From an uncultured Oscillospiraceae bacterium (GTDB lineage Bacteria; Bacillota; Clostridia; Oscillospirales; Ruminococcaceae): a stretch of DNA of 64,000 bases. Shown here in pieces: positions 23,001 to 32,021 of this stretch. Made by a program: the position numbers and the translations under genes. The first letter of the stretch is position 1, and each line of letters starts with the position of its first letter. The stretch spans positions 25,021-89,020 of the forward strand of contig CAJFOJ010000036.1 in assembly GCA_904396495.1 (NCBI GenBank). Direction: 5' to 3'. The notes beneath the pieces were generated by a model. It did no database searches. It saw only the letters and a program-made list of their open reading frames with translations, and was not told the DNA's origin.

Positions 23001-24138
23001 TATCATGCCTGCTGAGACAGCTTCTGTCACCGCTGAGTTCGAATTAATCCCTGAAACCGAGCTATACAACATCACCATTGCCCCCACGGAAAATGGTACG
23101 ATTACTGCAGACAGAACAACGGCTGCTGAAGGCGACAAGGTCGTTTTGACAGTAATTCCTGCCGAAGACTACTCCATTGACACTGTCACAGTAGACGGCG
23201 CTGAAATTACCGCAGTTGGCGGTGAATACTCCTTTACGATGCCTGCAAAAGATGTTGAAGTAGCGGCGACCTTCAAACAGAATGAAGCCGAACCTTCCTA
23301 TACGATCACCGTTTCCAATACAACCGGCGGCAAAATTGTACCGGAGAAGACCACTGCTAAGGCGGGAGAAATTATCCGCGTAAGCGTTACCGCTTATACC
23401 AATTACTATCTTGACACACTCTACTGCAACGACGAGGAACTGTTTGCACGCGATGGTATTTACTCCTTTGTAATGCCCGCTGAAGACGTTGTGCTCTCCG
23501 CATCGTTCAGATATTACGGTAGTTCTTCCGGCGGTGGATGGACGGGTGGCGGTTCCTCTAGGCCCTCTGAGCCTTCTGAGCCCGAAACCCCTGCTGAGCC
23601 CACCTGGGAGCAAGTTGACGGCGGTTGGAAGCTCAAAGGAGCAGACGGCAGTTACCTGACTGGCTGGCAGAAAGTAGACGGCGTATGGTACTATCTCAGA
23701 TCCAATGGTATGATGGTTACCGGCTGGTTCCAAGATGGTTCTACTTGGTACTACTTAAAGTCTAACGGTGCTATGGCCACTGGCTGGCTCAAATTAGGCA
23801 ACGTCTGGTACTACCTGAAGTCCAATGGAGCAATGCAAACTGGCTGGCTCTACGACGGCGGAGTATGGTACTGGCTCTACGACTGGGGTGGCATGGCCAA
23901 CACCAGTTGGGTGAAAGTGAACAACACTTGGTACTACTTTAGAGGTAACGGTCATATGATGACCGGTTGGCTCCAGCAGGGAAGCACCTGGTATTATCTA
24001 AAATCCTCCGGTGCTATGGCGACTGGATGGAACTGGGTAGGCAATAAGTGCTACTACTTCTACTCAAACGGTAAAATGGCTGCTAACACCACTGTAGGCG
24101 GTTACCGTGTCAATGCCAATGGCGAATGGGTGCAATAA
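17041..24138 (+). CDS. Giant secreted GH20 beta-N-acetylhexosaminidase / lacto-N-biosidase-like enzyme with cell-wall-binding repeats
   Basis: 2365 residues. A signal peptide (KKRLASCLCAVLAVTCILSS, cut near VQA-Q) is followed by five discoidin-like modules (about 40-205, 218-384, 399-543, 550-733, 740-907), each with an LTDG-type motif and ending in (F/Y)LDEIE. A linker and GH20 N-domain (about 1030-1140) lead into the GH20 barrel (about 1144-1490), with EFDTPGHSD and the catalytic pair D1293-E1294 in HIGADEY. Then come a LamG-like domain (1497-1695), an F5/8 type C domain (1700-1850), four InlB/bacterial-repeat units (1854-2157), and about seven choline-binding-type repeats (WYYLKSNGAMATGW). 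The enzyme should remove N-acetylhexosamine or lacto-N-biose from glycans while attached to the cell wall. Exact specificity cannot be read from sequence. ATG 17041 follows AGAAGGAGA. Confidence 0.93.
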   Translation: MLHKRLKKRLASCLCAVLAVTCILSSIPVQAQSRSQGSGGKVNWASGLTYETNWTNEEFNSDTYSDYDHVKMTDGAKANSIWAAECAGFKKRDSNEPVTFTFDLGEKREVNEVNFSGWDGNQSGVRNPSHFKVEYTDDNGDWQLFYEGDIGRASPEGAEVAYQYGYEMPDNGSVTTQNIRLSLTLDVNSGVAFLDEIEILSPADESTEEPEEPVNPDVEFVNVALGASYTSEKEEYFETWTDDGTKLTDGQKGNGNKDAAYVGYAFTNSDTVTETDRPWDWVVDLNGVKEINSISVSGWANYAEWNYQPKFYNFYYTDENGEEQEFYLFPEDNTGLGYDNQTYTMSYALPNNETVKASSVRISMQPYSTRLFLDEIEVMGINDGSIGSSDLPDPPAENVEVVSSGLRYNSNYSEFAAGYADNARIKLTNGIVATEMEDTSNNVAFNVTADKPLQLTFKLSETKDFKAATICGWSDSVAPSYTVAYRNPDTTWTSLTTEQANTGRYTVSSVIAGDYTAATDEIQVTLSVTEDTVVYLDEILIYAAKEEEPSTIDPNNIIGGLPYKTNLLDGNANAGEGDYHPDHADVDRVRLTDGKKAPSKSTWENENTVGLHTPTADVPHDDPDEKRILLEFNLDEPKSFEQISFNGFMSADVGIVFPSHLTIEYKNGDADWQTLYDKDINAPASSMYRFTYLVPGDEPMTITDIRFIYSCTNDHGWVFLDELEVLENADTSISNLNPEASKAHNLLSGIPYTTTLQDGDANAGTGDFHGSHPDPDRKLLTDGLYSSGYEDPNGVYFNARDSLYTIPADVVFDLGESKTFEEISISTVGNTYIYLPAKTVIKISDDQENWRTIYSGDWSGEANDVSKEFILTAVEGEPITARYISFDFYHRFDWMGLDEIQIFDEATGTESYGTITLKQPPLEDLRGIAPTISEDGTHIILPESTSEYFDVGLFGSDNLTVIDLDGNIYTPLVDTTVNLIYKAIDKETGEIIKGDYNVQVTVPGQYQEAAGDNEVPDTMPALREWKGSTGNFTLNDNTAIVVDASADARTREIANQIKDFFKDMLGRTVTVEQGAPVPGDIYLTLDSSIPEMGEEGYYMEVGDYVTITAYGHTGLLYGGVSATQILYSDPWHMSIPKGIARDYPMYSIRGGMIDVARAYVPMEYLQEITRYMAWFKLNEIHVHINDRGENNYAAFRLESDIPNLTSEDGYYTKDEYRAYQEDALKYGIKVVTEFDTPGHSDCFADVPGIKMLDSSHIDITDPGSVEVIKSMFDEFLGGDNPVIITDTVHIGADEYPYTTNEGEAIRQYTYDIANYVKELGYTPRFWGGLWYNSGLPNGVESNPGVQTNGWAHDTPSISELYDMDYDIVNTYNMILYSVPGGNYGFANYYDLARLYNDWNPNWYEYKGTMQVPLGHPQTLGAEFAVWNDVHTFGGGTSNFDIFQRVKYGVMLVAEKDWQGAPKEDQNYADFSRRMDLFWDKVPGANPNRFVESKGGQIIEYDFESVDGNTVKDFSGNGYDGTLNNASITDENGNHVATFDGNGYLSLPMDNVGYPFSVEFDIMLTDNSNEEATLFSSDEGTFYLNVDGTGKLGFKRDGYILKDGKAFFDPEGYTFAFDYSFPLNEWVHVKIHSESNNSYNETFLEINGQEYKAEMQNSIVDTSKTWTDTQFSTTTVLPTERIGDKMVGSIDNLNIIDTANYTRSPNLALYADATMSSRESESEMGPEMAVDGQIITDNRDRSRASFGRDEDDQWLIIDLGSVQTIDQIVLYPFEQAPEFEVLISETGNDDDWQQVFYKNTGTNGGERGQVYTIDFDPTNARYVKYHQLKRWQHESWGTYSGSISEIEVYRTAGDYDITVGYVEGGKVVPSVTTADAGEEVTLNVTPNTDYVVSSVKVNGTEVTPEDGVYRFQMPANDVIVTAEFTSNAPAVYTVDIAATVNGKVESNKRIAVEGDTVTLFVTPDEGYRAKTVQVNGTAITPVDGVYSFIMPAETASVTAEFELIPETELYNITIAPTENGTITADRTTAAEGDKVVLTVIPAEDYSIDTVTVDGAEITAVGGEYSFTMPAKDVEVAATFKQNEAEPSYTITVSNTTGGKIVPEKTTAKAGEIIRVSVTAYTNYYLDTLYCNDEELFARDGIYSFVMPAEDVVLSASFRYYGSSSGGGWTGGGSSRPSEPSEPETPAEPTWEQVDGGWKLKGADGSYLTGWQKVDGVWYYLRSNGMMVTGWFQDGSTWYYLKSNGAMATGWLKLGNVWYYLKSNGAMQTGWLYDGGVWYWLYDWGGMANTSWVKVNNTWYYFRGNGHMMTGWLQQGSTWYYLKSSGAMATGWNWVGNKCYYFYSNGKMAANTTVGGYRVNANGEWVQ

Positions 24139-24201
24139 TCTTTTCTCTATTGCGAAAGCATTCCATCTGCTCTCCTTTATATGATAGCATCTTTATTGCA
24201 G

Positions 24202-24231
24202 AAAAGGCCCCGATTATTTCGGGGCCTTTTC
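24202..24231 (+). terminator. Intrinsic terminator after the GH20 gene
   Basis: AAAAGGCCCCGA and TCGGGGCCTTTT form a perfect 12-bp stem with a 5-base loop and T-rich tail. Confidence 0.93.
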
Positions 24232-24378
24232 TTACTTTAATAACCAGTCTATATTCAAATAAAAATGGGCGGTTTTATGAACTATTTCAATAAAGTCAGA
24301 CAATATTTTATTAAAAAGCGACCTTCTTGAATTCAGGTATATAGCGTTTATTCAGTGTTTCTTTTCGACATAACAAAT

Positions 24379-24426
24379 CACCCCACTTGTTATTCAGTAT
24401 AAGTATACTGAATAACAAGTGGGGTG
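24379..24426. repeat. Perfect 23-bp inverted repeat downstream of ilvE
   Basis: Left arm starts CACCCCACTTGTTATTCAG and continues TATA; the right arm is its exact reverse complement; the two are separated by only AG. No T-run follows on either strand (minus side reads GATTTGTTATG). It lies 30 bases past the ilvE stop codon, so it may end or protect that transcript, or be a protein-binding DNA site. Confidence 0.85.
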
Positions 24427-24455
24427 CACTTCATGAGGGATTCTTCCGTTTTTTG

Positions 24456-25532
24456 TTATTCTACCTTCATCGTCCAGCCAAACGGATCAGGGCATTTGCC
24501 CCACTGAATTCCAGTTAACTCATCGTAAAGCCGCTGGGACAGCTTGCCAATTTTGCCGTCGGAAAGCTTCATGTCAATATCTTTGTATCGGAGCAATCCC
24601 ACTGGGGAAATAACAGCCGCCGTACCGCTTCCAAACATTTCCGTAAAGATTCCTTTGTTATAATCATCTAATAATTCGTCAATAGAAAGCCTTCTCTCGT
24701 TCACCTTATAGCCCCAACTTTTAAGCAGTTCAACCACCGATTTCCTAGTAATACCCGGCAAAATACTGCCTTGTAACGCAGGTGTAACGACTTCGTCGCC
24801 CAGTACAAAAAAGACGTTCATGGCGCCGACCTCTTCGATGTACTTTCTCTCGACACCATCCAGCCATAGCACCTGGGAAAAGCCTTCTTCAGCTGCCACA
24901 TCCTGAGCCTTCAAAGAAGCTGCATAGTTTCCACCTGTCTTAGCGAATCCTGTACCGCCCCGCACTGCGCGGACGTACTCATTCTCAACAAAAATACTCA
25001 CTGGGTTTAATCCAGTTGCGTAATAGGCCCCTACCGGACACATAATGATGAGAAATTTATACTCCGAGGACGAATGGGCCCCTAAGGACGGTTCTGTACC
25101 AATAATAAAGGGCCGGATATATAGCGAAGTACCTTCCGCATGGGGAACCCAATCCTTGTCCAGTTTAATGAGTTCAATCAGCGCTTTAAGGGCAAATTCC
25201 TCGTCGATTTGCGGAATACAAAGGCGGTCATTAGACCTGTTCAACCGTTTAAAGTTCTCCCAAGGACGGAACAAATAAATTTCGCCGTGAGGATTCCGAT
25301 AGGCCTTCATTCCCTCAAAGGTCTCCTGCCCATAATGGAGACAAGTACAGGCAGGGCTTAGCTCTAAAGGACCGTAGGGAACGATTCTCGCATCATGCCA
25401 TCCTTCTTCTTTGTTCCAATCCATTTCAAACATATGGTCGGTAAAATATTTGCCGAATACCAGATGATTTTCGTCCGGTTTTTGTTTTGGCGCGGTATTC
25501 CGCACAATTTTGATTTCATTCATGGCAGTCAT
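24456..25532 (-). CDS. ilvE: Branched-chain amino acid aminotransferase
   Basis: Class IV PLP aminotransferase of 358 residues (long BCAT form), which performs the last step of leucine, isoleucine and valine synthesis. The PLP lysine is in GFAKTGGNYAASL; the phosphate-binding GSGTAA lies near residue 300. Two starts, ATG 25532 and ATG 25523, share one ribosome region (AAAGGATCGAGGA); I kept the outer one. No T-box is visible upstream, unlike metY. It stands alone, flanked by two large perfect inverted repeats. Confidence 0.95.
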   Translation of the reverse strand: MTAMNEIKIVRNTAPKQKPDENHLVFGKYFTDHMFEMDWNKEEGWHDARIVPYGPLELSPACTCLHYGQETFEGMKAYRNPHGEIYLFRPWENFKRLNRSNDRLCIPQIDEEFALKALIELIKLDKDWVPHAEGTSLYIRPFIIGTEPSLGAHSSSEYKFLIIMCPVGAYYATGLNPVSIFVENEYVRAVRGGTGFAKTGGNYAASLKAQDVAAEEGFSQVLWLDGVERKYIEEVGAMNVFFVLGDEVVTPALQGSILPGITRKSVVELLKSWGYKVNERRLSIDELLDDYNKGIFTEMFGSGTAAVISPVGLLRYKDIDMKLSDGKIGKLSQRLYDELTGIQWGKCPDPFGWTMKVE

Positions 25533-25661
25533 TCCTCGATCCTTTCACAAAATTTTATTATCTTTCAGTATATCACGGAGGGTAATCCCTGTCAATTCGC
25601 AGAATGGTAAAAATACATTTCCTTTCCTTCGCACTATTTCAAAAAATTTGTGGATAACTTG

Positions 25662-25709
25662 AAACCAACAGGTCGAAAAGGGAGCAAATCCTTTTCGACC
25701 TGTTGGTTT
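25662..25709. repeat. Perfect 20-bp inverted repeat between ilvE and the DegV gene
   Basis: AAACCAACAGGTCGAAAAGG and its exact reverse complement are separated by 8 bases. The plus side is followed by TTTT-like bases only briefly. It lies 130 bases upstream of ilvE and 290 bases past the DegV gene stop, so it may terminate the degV transcript. The rest of 25533-26001 is AT-rich with no gene seen. Confidence 0.85.
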
Positions 25710-26001
25710 TACCATATTTATAACGCATTATCCGTGCGTTTACTGATACCCTGTTAATAAATCCATTGAAAATCTTCTATTTTGAAATCTAACGTAAGGA
25801 TATTTCTAAATACTAGTGCCAATGACGCCATATTCCTATACTTTTCAAAATAACTATCCAGTCGTGTGATTTGCCATCATACTTTTCAGGATTTATAGAG
25901 TATGGATATTATAAAGCAATCCGTTTTCAGTCCATCCAGATAACCTTCGCTGCAACAAAGGCAACCCACTTTCTTTAACAGCCCTTATCATCATTTAGTC
26001 T

Positions 26002-26883
26002 TTAAATATCCCGCGTGTCTCCCACAAAGAACACCGCCACCGTTCCCGGTCCGGAATGGGTACCGATAACCGGTCCGATGTATCCAATGACAATATTTTT
26101 TATGCCGAAGCGTTTTTTAATCAGATCGGCCACATATTTTGCGTCATCCTCACAATCACCGTGGCTAATGTAAATCACATCGTTTTGATGGGAGCCAATC
26201 CGCTCTCCCATTTTATCTACCAGCCAGTTTAGCGATTGCCTCCGGCCCCGAACCTTTCCCACATTGATGAGTCGCCCCCCATCATCAACGTGCAAAACCG
26301 GCTTAATGCCAAGGGCAGTACCCATAATGGCGGTCATTTTAGAAACCCGGCCGCCCCGGTGGAGGAAATGAAGGTCATCGACGGTAAAGTTGTGACAGAA
26401 ATGCAACTTTTCCGCTTCAATAATCTCCGCGAGCTCTTCCAGACTCTTTCCCTGTTCTTTTAAAGATACAGCATAATTGAGCATCAGCCCCTGCCCCATA
26501 GATGCAGCCAATGAATCCACCACCATGATTTTCGCCTCTGGATGCCGCGCCATCACGTCGTCAGCTGCAACAGTACAGCTTTGATAGGTGCCGCTCAAAG
26601 CTGAAGAAAAAGCCAAATGGAACACATCATACCCTTCTTCTACCAATTTCTCAAAGGCAGAAGTCGCTTTATCCAAGGATACCTGGGCAGTTTTGGATTC
26701 TCCGCCCCCTCTTAGTTGCTGGTAAAACTCTTTGACAGGTAAATTATCTTCACTGGCGGAATCATATTCGATCCCATTGATAGTGTAGGTCATCCCCAAT
26801 AAATGGATGCCGTGGGCTTTGTAGTAAGACATCTCCATGTCGCAAGTGGTTTCAGTCGAAATGATATATTTCCTGTTTTCCAA
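26002..26883 (-). CDS. DegV family fatty-acid-binding protein
   Basis: 293 residues, normal for DegV (about 280-290). The N-terminal domain starts NRKYIISTETTCDMEMSYY; the ligand loop AFSSALSGTYQS and the central VDSLAASMGQG are recognisable, as is RGGRVSK. Family members bind fatty acids, some feeding FakA kinase; no FakA gene is in view. TTG 26883 is chosen: AGAGGGGG lies 5 bases upstream, and the open frame beyond it is not DegV-like. A promoter with an inverted repeat over its start point lies just upstream. Confidence 0.92.
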   Translation of the reverse strand: MENRKYIISTETTCDMEMSYYKAHGIHLLGMTYTINGIEYDSASEDNLPVKEFYQQLRGGGESKTAQVSLDKATSAFEKLVEEGYDVFHLAFSSALSGTYQSCTVAADDVMARHPEAKIMVVDSLAASMGQGLMLNYAVSLKEQGKSLEELAEIIEAEKLHFCHNFTVDDLHFLHRGGRVSKMTAIMGTALGIKPVLHVDDGGRLINVGKVRGRRQSLNWLVDKMGERIGSHQNDVIYISHGDCEDDAKYVADLIKKRFGIKNIVIGYIGPVIGTHSGPGTVAVFFVGDTRDI

Positions 26884-26902
26884 ATTGACCCCCTCTTTCC
26901 GC

Positions 26903-26972
26903 ACAAAGTATAAAGACAACAATACATGCCCTTTATACTTTGTATTATAATGGAGATAGGAAAATTCCGCAA
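26903..26972 (-). promoter_or_regulatory. Promoter and operator-like inverted repeat of the DegV gene
   Basis: On the minus strand TTGCGG (26972-26967), a 17-base spacer and TATAAT (26949-26944) form a good sigma-A promoter. The perfect 13-bp inverted repeat ACAAAGTATAAAG / CTTTATACTTTGT (26903-26915, 26931-26943, spacer 15) covers the expected start site, as a repressor operator would. A TATAAT also reads on the plus strand (26946-26951), so divergent transcription is possible. Confidence 0.65.
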
Positions 26973-27285
26973 GATAAATGAAAGGTTTCCTGCAAAATAT
27001 TTTATACACCATAGTCGGAGTTTGGGAGTTTACAGTGCAGTAACATTTTATAAATTTCCTTTCGATATAATAAAAAAATCTAAGGTAAGCAAGTTTACGC
27101 AGTACGGGAGAAAACGATATTGAAAAAGCGCAAGAGCTGTGCTAATTTCAATAAAAATTGGATGCCAGTCATTATTTAACGTTGGCGACAGCGCAATCTG
27201 CCGACCTTTTTTGAGAGCGGGAATTGTAACTATCAGCGTTTCTTCAATCAGTGGAAAACTGAGGAATCTGGAAAGAAGGTTTTTT

Positions 27286-28122
27286 ATGAAGCAAAACATA
27301 TTAGAAGAACTTGTGGCGACACTGAAACAGTTATCCTATGACGATCCCGTCATTGCCGTAGCTGGATCCCACGCGAAGGGGCAGGCAGATTCCCTCTCGG
27401 ACATTGATTTATTCCTGTTTTTCCGGAATCCAAAGCCCTATGAAGATCGCAAAAGGATCCTCCAGACATTTTCCGACGACAGAACACAGCCGTGGATCAC
27501 TGAAAATTTTGATTATCCTTGGGGTGGTTCGGCTGACTTTACCTATCAGGGAATTCCAGTGGAAACGACTGTCCGGTTGATTCCCGAGGCGGAGCGCATC
27601 GCTGCCGACTGTCTTGAAGGAGAGTTTTCGATTATTCCTCAGACCTGGACCAGCAACGGCTATTACACCTATATTTATCTGAGTGAATTTTCCTTTTTAA
27701 AGCCTTTATACGATCCACAAGGATTCTTATCCAAATACCGAAAGATGGTGGAGGTCTATCCCCCAAAGCTCAAGCGCTCTATTCTCAGATGTTTTTTACA
27801 GCGCGCCGGAACATGGATCGGTAACTTTCATTATAAGACCGCAGCCGCACGGGAGGATTCTTTATTTGTCGCACCAATCGTCATCCACACTCTTATGGAT
27901 ATGATCCAAATTATTTTTGCTCTCAACGAAAGATATTACCCCGGAGACAAAAAGTTAGATCAGGCGCTCAAGAGCCTTGCCTACTGTCCTGCACAACTAT
28001 TAGAAAACCTAGATTTTCTGCTCACGCTTTCACAAGATACCGCTCGCTATCAACAGCAGATGAAGCTTCTCACTGCAATTTATCAGGAACTCACGCAAAA
28101 ATGCGCGTTGGTTGGAATTTGA
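27286..28122 (+). CDS. Nucleotidyltransferase-domain protein
   Basis: 278 residues. The polymerase-beta-like nucleotidyltransferase motif is AGSHAKGQADSLSDIDLFLF, with G27-S28 and the metal-binding aspartates D39 and D41. The rest is helical and resembles aminoglycoside- or DUF4037-type nucleotidyltransferases, but I do not recognise the subfamily or substrate. ATG 27286 has GGAAAGAAGG 5 bases upstream; the open frame before it lacks family similarity. Stand-alone gene between the DegV gene and groESL. Confidence 0.8.
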   Translation: MKQNILEELVATLKQLSYDDPVIAVAGSHAKGQADSLSDIDLFLFFRNPKPYEDRKRILQTFSDDRTQPWITENFDYPWGGSADFTYQGIPVETTVRLIPEAERIAADCLEGEFSIIPQTWTSNGYYTYIYLSEFSFLKPLYDPQGFLSKYRKMVEVYPPKLKRSILRCFLQRAGTWIGNFHYKTAAAREDSLFVAPIVIHTLMDMIQIIFALNERYYPGDKKLDQALKSLAYCPAQLLENLDFLLTLSQDTARYQQQMKLLTAIYQELTQKCALVGI

Positions 28123-28232
28123 TGTTTCTTGTAAGCGGTGTTATTGAATTTCTAACCAAAATGGTCCTCTTTTCTTTTTACATAAAATTTTCATATATTT
28201 AATAAAAATCCAAAATGTTCAAAATAAAGTAC

Positions 28233-28260
28233 TTGATTTTTCACAAATAATCGATATAAT
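28233..28260 (+). promoter_or_regulatory. Sigma-A promoter of groESL
   Basis: TTGATT (28233-28238), 16-base spacer, TATAAT (28255-28260). The predicted start falls inside the CIRCE element just downstream. Confidence 0.85.
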
Positions 28261-28261
28261 A

Positions 28262-28304
28262 GATAGTGTTAGCACTCGAAGTAAATGAGTGCTAACACTA
28301 TCTA
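28262..28304 (+). promoter_or_regulatory. CIRCE operator (HrcA site) for groESL
   Basis: TTAGCACTC-N9-GAGTGCTAA at 28270-28296 matches the CIRCE consensus exactly. The pairing continues outward so that the full arms are 17 bp (AGATAGTGTTAGCACTC and its complement). HrcA represses from this site until heat stress; hrcA is not in the window. Confidence 0.97.
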
Positions 28305-28341
28305 AGTAACCAAATAATAGAATAAATTGAGGAGGATATGA

Positions 28342-30282
<1,941 letters not shown>

Positions 30283-30300
30283 TCTTCTTAAAAAGGCTAA

Positions 30301-30336
30301 AAAAAGACGAAACGGAGTTCCGTTTCGTCTTTTTTT
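30301..30336 (+). terminator. Intrinsic terminator of groESL
   Basis: AAAGACGAAACGGA and TCCGTTTCGTCTTT form a perfect stem with a 2-base GT centre, followed by a seven-T run. Confidence 0.94.
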
Positions 30337-30377
30337 ATGTAAAGATTATCACTGGAATCGCTTTTAAAATATATCGC

Positions 30378-30872
30378 TTATTTTCGCCGATGTTTTAGAT
30401 ACTTCCATAAAAGAGCCACCGTTCCAAGGCAGAGAACTCCAGTCACTACAAATAAAGGAAGATAGGAATCCCATGTAGAGGTCACCCAAATGTCTGTAGG
30501 TCTATCAGCTCCGCCAATGATGTTCTCAATGGCGGGGGACTGGTTGAGTTGATAGATGACATATCCGGATAAAATCAGCAGCAAAAAACTGACAACTGCC
30601 ATAATAATCAACAACCACTTCACCTTTTTTCGTGGCCGGGCAATCGCCTGCACCATATTTTTATCCGGTTCTTCCTCTCCTTTTACCAAAGCGTCCAACG
30701 AAATTCCAAAAATTTCACTCAACTTACAGAGATAAGTTAAATCTGGAGCCGACTGATTCAACTCCCATTTGGATATCGTCTGCCTTGTCACGTCTAGTTT
30801 TTCGGCAAGCTGTTCCTGGGACAGACCTTGCCGCCGTCTCAGCATTTGTATATTGTCCCCCAAATGAATCAT
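30378..30872 (-). CDS. Membrane-anchored XRE-family regulator
   Basis: 164 residues. The N-terminal Cro/C1-type HTH (about 5-60) reads LRRRQGLSQEQLAEKLDVTR then QTISKWELNQSAPDL. After a basic linker come two membrane helices (about 86-108, WLLIIMAVVSFLLLILSGYV, and 138-157, LFVVTGVLCLGTVALLWKYL). This layout is common in Clostridia and Bacilli; targets are unknown. AAAGGAGGG precedes ATG 30872. Convergent with groEL, and downstream of rlmA by 128 bases. Confidence 0.88.
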   Translation of the reverse strand: MIHLGDNIQMLRRRQGLSQEQLAEKLDVTRQTISKWELNQSAPDLTYLCKLSEIFGISLDALVKGEEEPDKNMVQAIARPRKKVKWLLIIMAVVSFLLLILSGYVIYQLNQSPAIENIIGGADRPTDIWVTSTWDSYLPLFVVTGVLCLGTVALLWKYLKHRRK

Positions 30873-31000
30873 AGAGAGACCCTCCTTTCTTCCAGATTAT
30901 CTTACCAAAAAGGTGCGTTGCACACTACCTACTCGAACCGGAATTTCCGCAACGTATCGTTGCAAAGCCGATAACTGCGTTGGTTTTCTTCTATTAAATC

Positions 31001-31831
31001 CTACTTCTTTTGATAAATCAAAATTTGAAATTCAATTGTTGTATTTAACTCGGAAAGGGATAAAAGACGCTGTGTACCCTCTTGAGGTGTTTTATAATAG
31101 TAGGGGGTCATTTTAAATAAATTGTCAATATCCTTCTGACAACGCAACTCTATTTGCTCTCTGACCAAAGATCGTCCAACTAGTTCAAATCCATTCAGTG
31201 CATAATCCCTCACCTGGTTGAGATAGGGCTTATCATATAGCACCTGCTTTAGCTCCCATAAATGATGTTCTCCTGGAATGGCCATCGCCATCAAGCCCCG
31301 TGGTTTCAAAACTCGCAGGAATTCTTCCCCGCAGTAGGGTGCAAACAGGTTTAACAGCAGGTCACAGCACCCATCCTGTACCGGAAGATGAAATATACTC
31401 CCCACCGCATAGTCGATGTCCTGATCCTTTTTCGCCGCCTTGTCAAGGGCAAACTTGGAGATATCCACCCCCATCATCCGAGTTTGGATCCCCTCTTTTT
31501 TCAAAAAATGATAGAGATGAGAAGTGTAATATCCCTCCCCGCATCCGGCATCTAAAGCGGTGATTTCCCTACCGTTTTTGGGAAGATGGGCCATTACCGA
31601 CTCGCACAGCGACCGGCAGAGAGAAAGATAATAGCCTTCGCCTAGAAAGTTCTGGCGCGCCACCACCATCAGTTTGTTGTCCCCCGGCATCTTGGAGTGC
31701 TTCCCTTTGATAGGCAGCAAGTTTACATACCCACTTTTCGCGCGGTCGAAGTTGTGGCGGCCGGGACAGCAATAGGCCTTTTCCTCCTGCTTTAAAGGCT
31801 TCCCGCAGATAGGACAAATAAACGGCGGCAT
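31001..31831 (-). CDS. rlmA: 23S rRNA (guanine-N1)-methyltransferase, RlmA family
   Basis: 276 residues. An N-terminal zinc site with C6-x2-C9 and C21/C22 plus H26 (FICPICGKPL, YCCPGRHNFD) is followed by KSGYVNLLP, a hallmark of RlmA. The SAM-binding motif is LDAGCGEGYYT, and NLFAPYCGEEF follows the catalytic domain. It methylates G745 or G748 of 23S rRNA; the I/II type (and so any macrolide link) cannot be told from sequence alone. GAGGGGG precedes ATG 31831. Confidence 0.9.
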   Translation of the reverse strand: MPPFICPICGKPLKQEEKAYCCPGRHNFDRAKSGYVNLLPIKGKHSKMPGDNKLMVVARQNFLGEGYYLSLCRSLCESVMAHLPKNGREITALDAGCGEGYYTSHLYHFLKKEGIQTRMMGVDISKFALDKAAKKDQDIDYAVGSIFHLPVQDGCCDLLLNLFAPYCGEEFLRVLKPRGLMAMAIPGEHHLWELKQVLYDKPYLNQVRDYALNGFELVGRSLVREQIELRCQKDIDNLFKMTPYYYKTPQEGTQRLLSLSELNTTIEFQILIYQKK

Positions 31832-31990
31832 AGAATATCCCCCTCTTTTTTCATCTCAATACCCCTATTGTACCACATTGATTGTAATGCGAGAAGCCCG
31901 ATTTTGCCATTTTGATAGCAAAATTAAGGATGGGATTTTCAAAGGGCTCCTTCAAAAAAACGTAGCTTTGCTGCGTTTATTCTACCATAA

Positions 31991-32020
31991 AATAACCTCC
32001 GGTCATGCCCGGAGGTTATT
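31991..32020 (-). terminator. Terminator of the aromatic operon
   Basis: AATAACCTCCGG and CCGGAGGTTATT form a 12-bp stem with a short loop, 1 base beyond the aroE stop; the minus-strand tail is TTATTTTA. Confidence 0.85.
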
Positions 32021-32021
32021 G

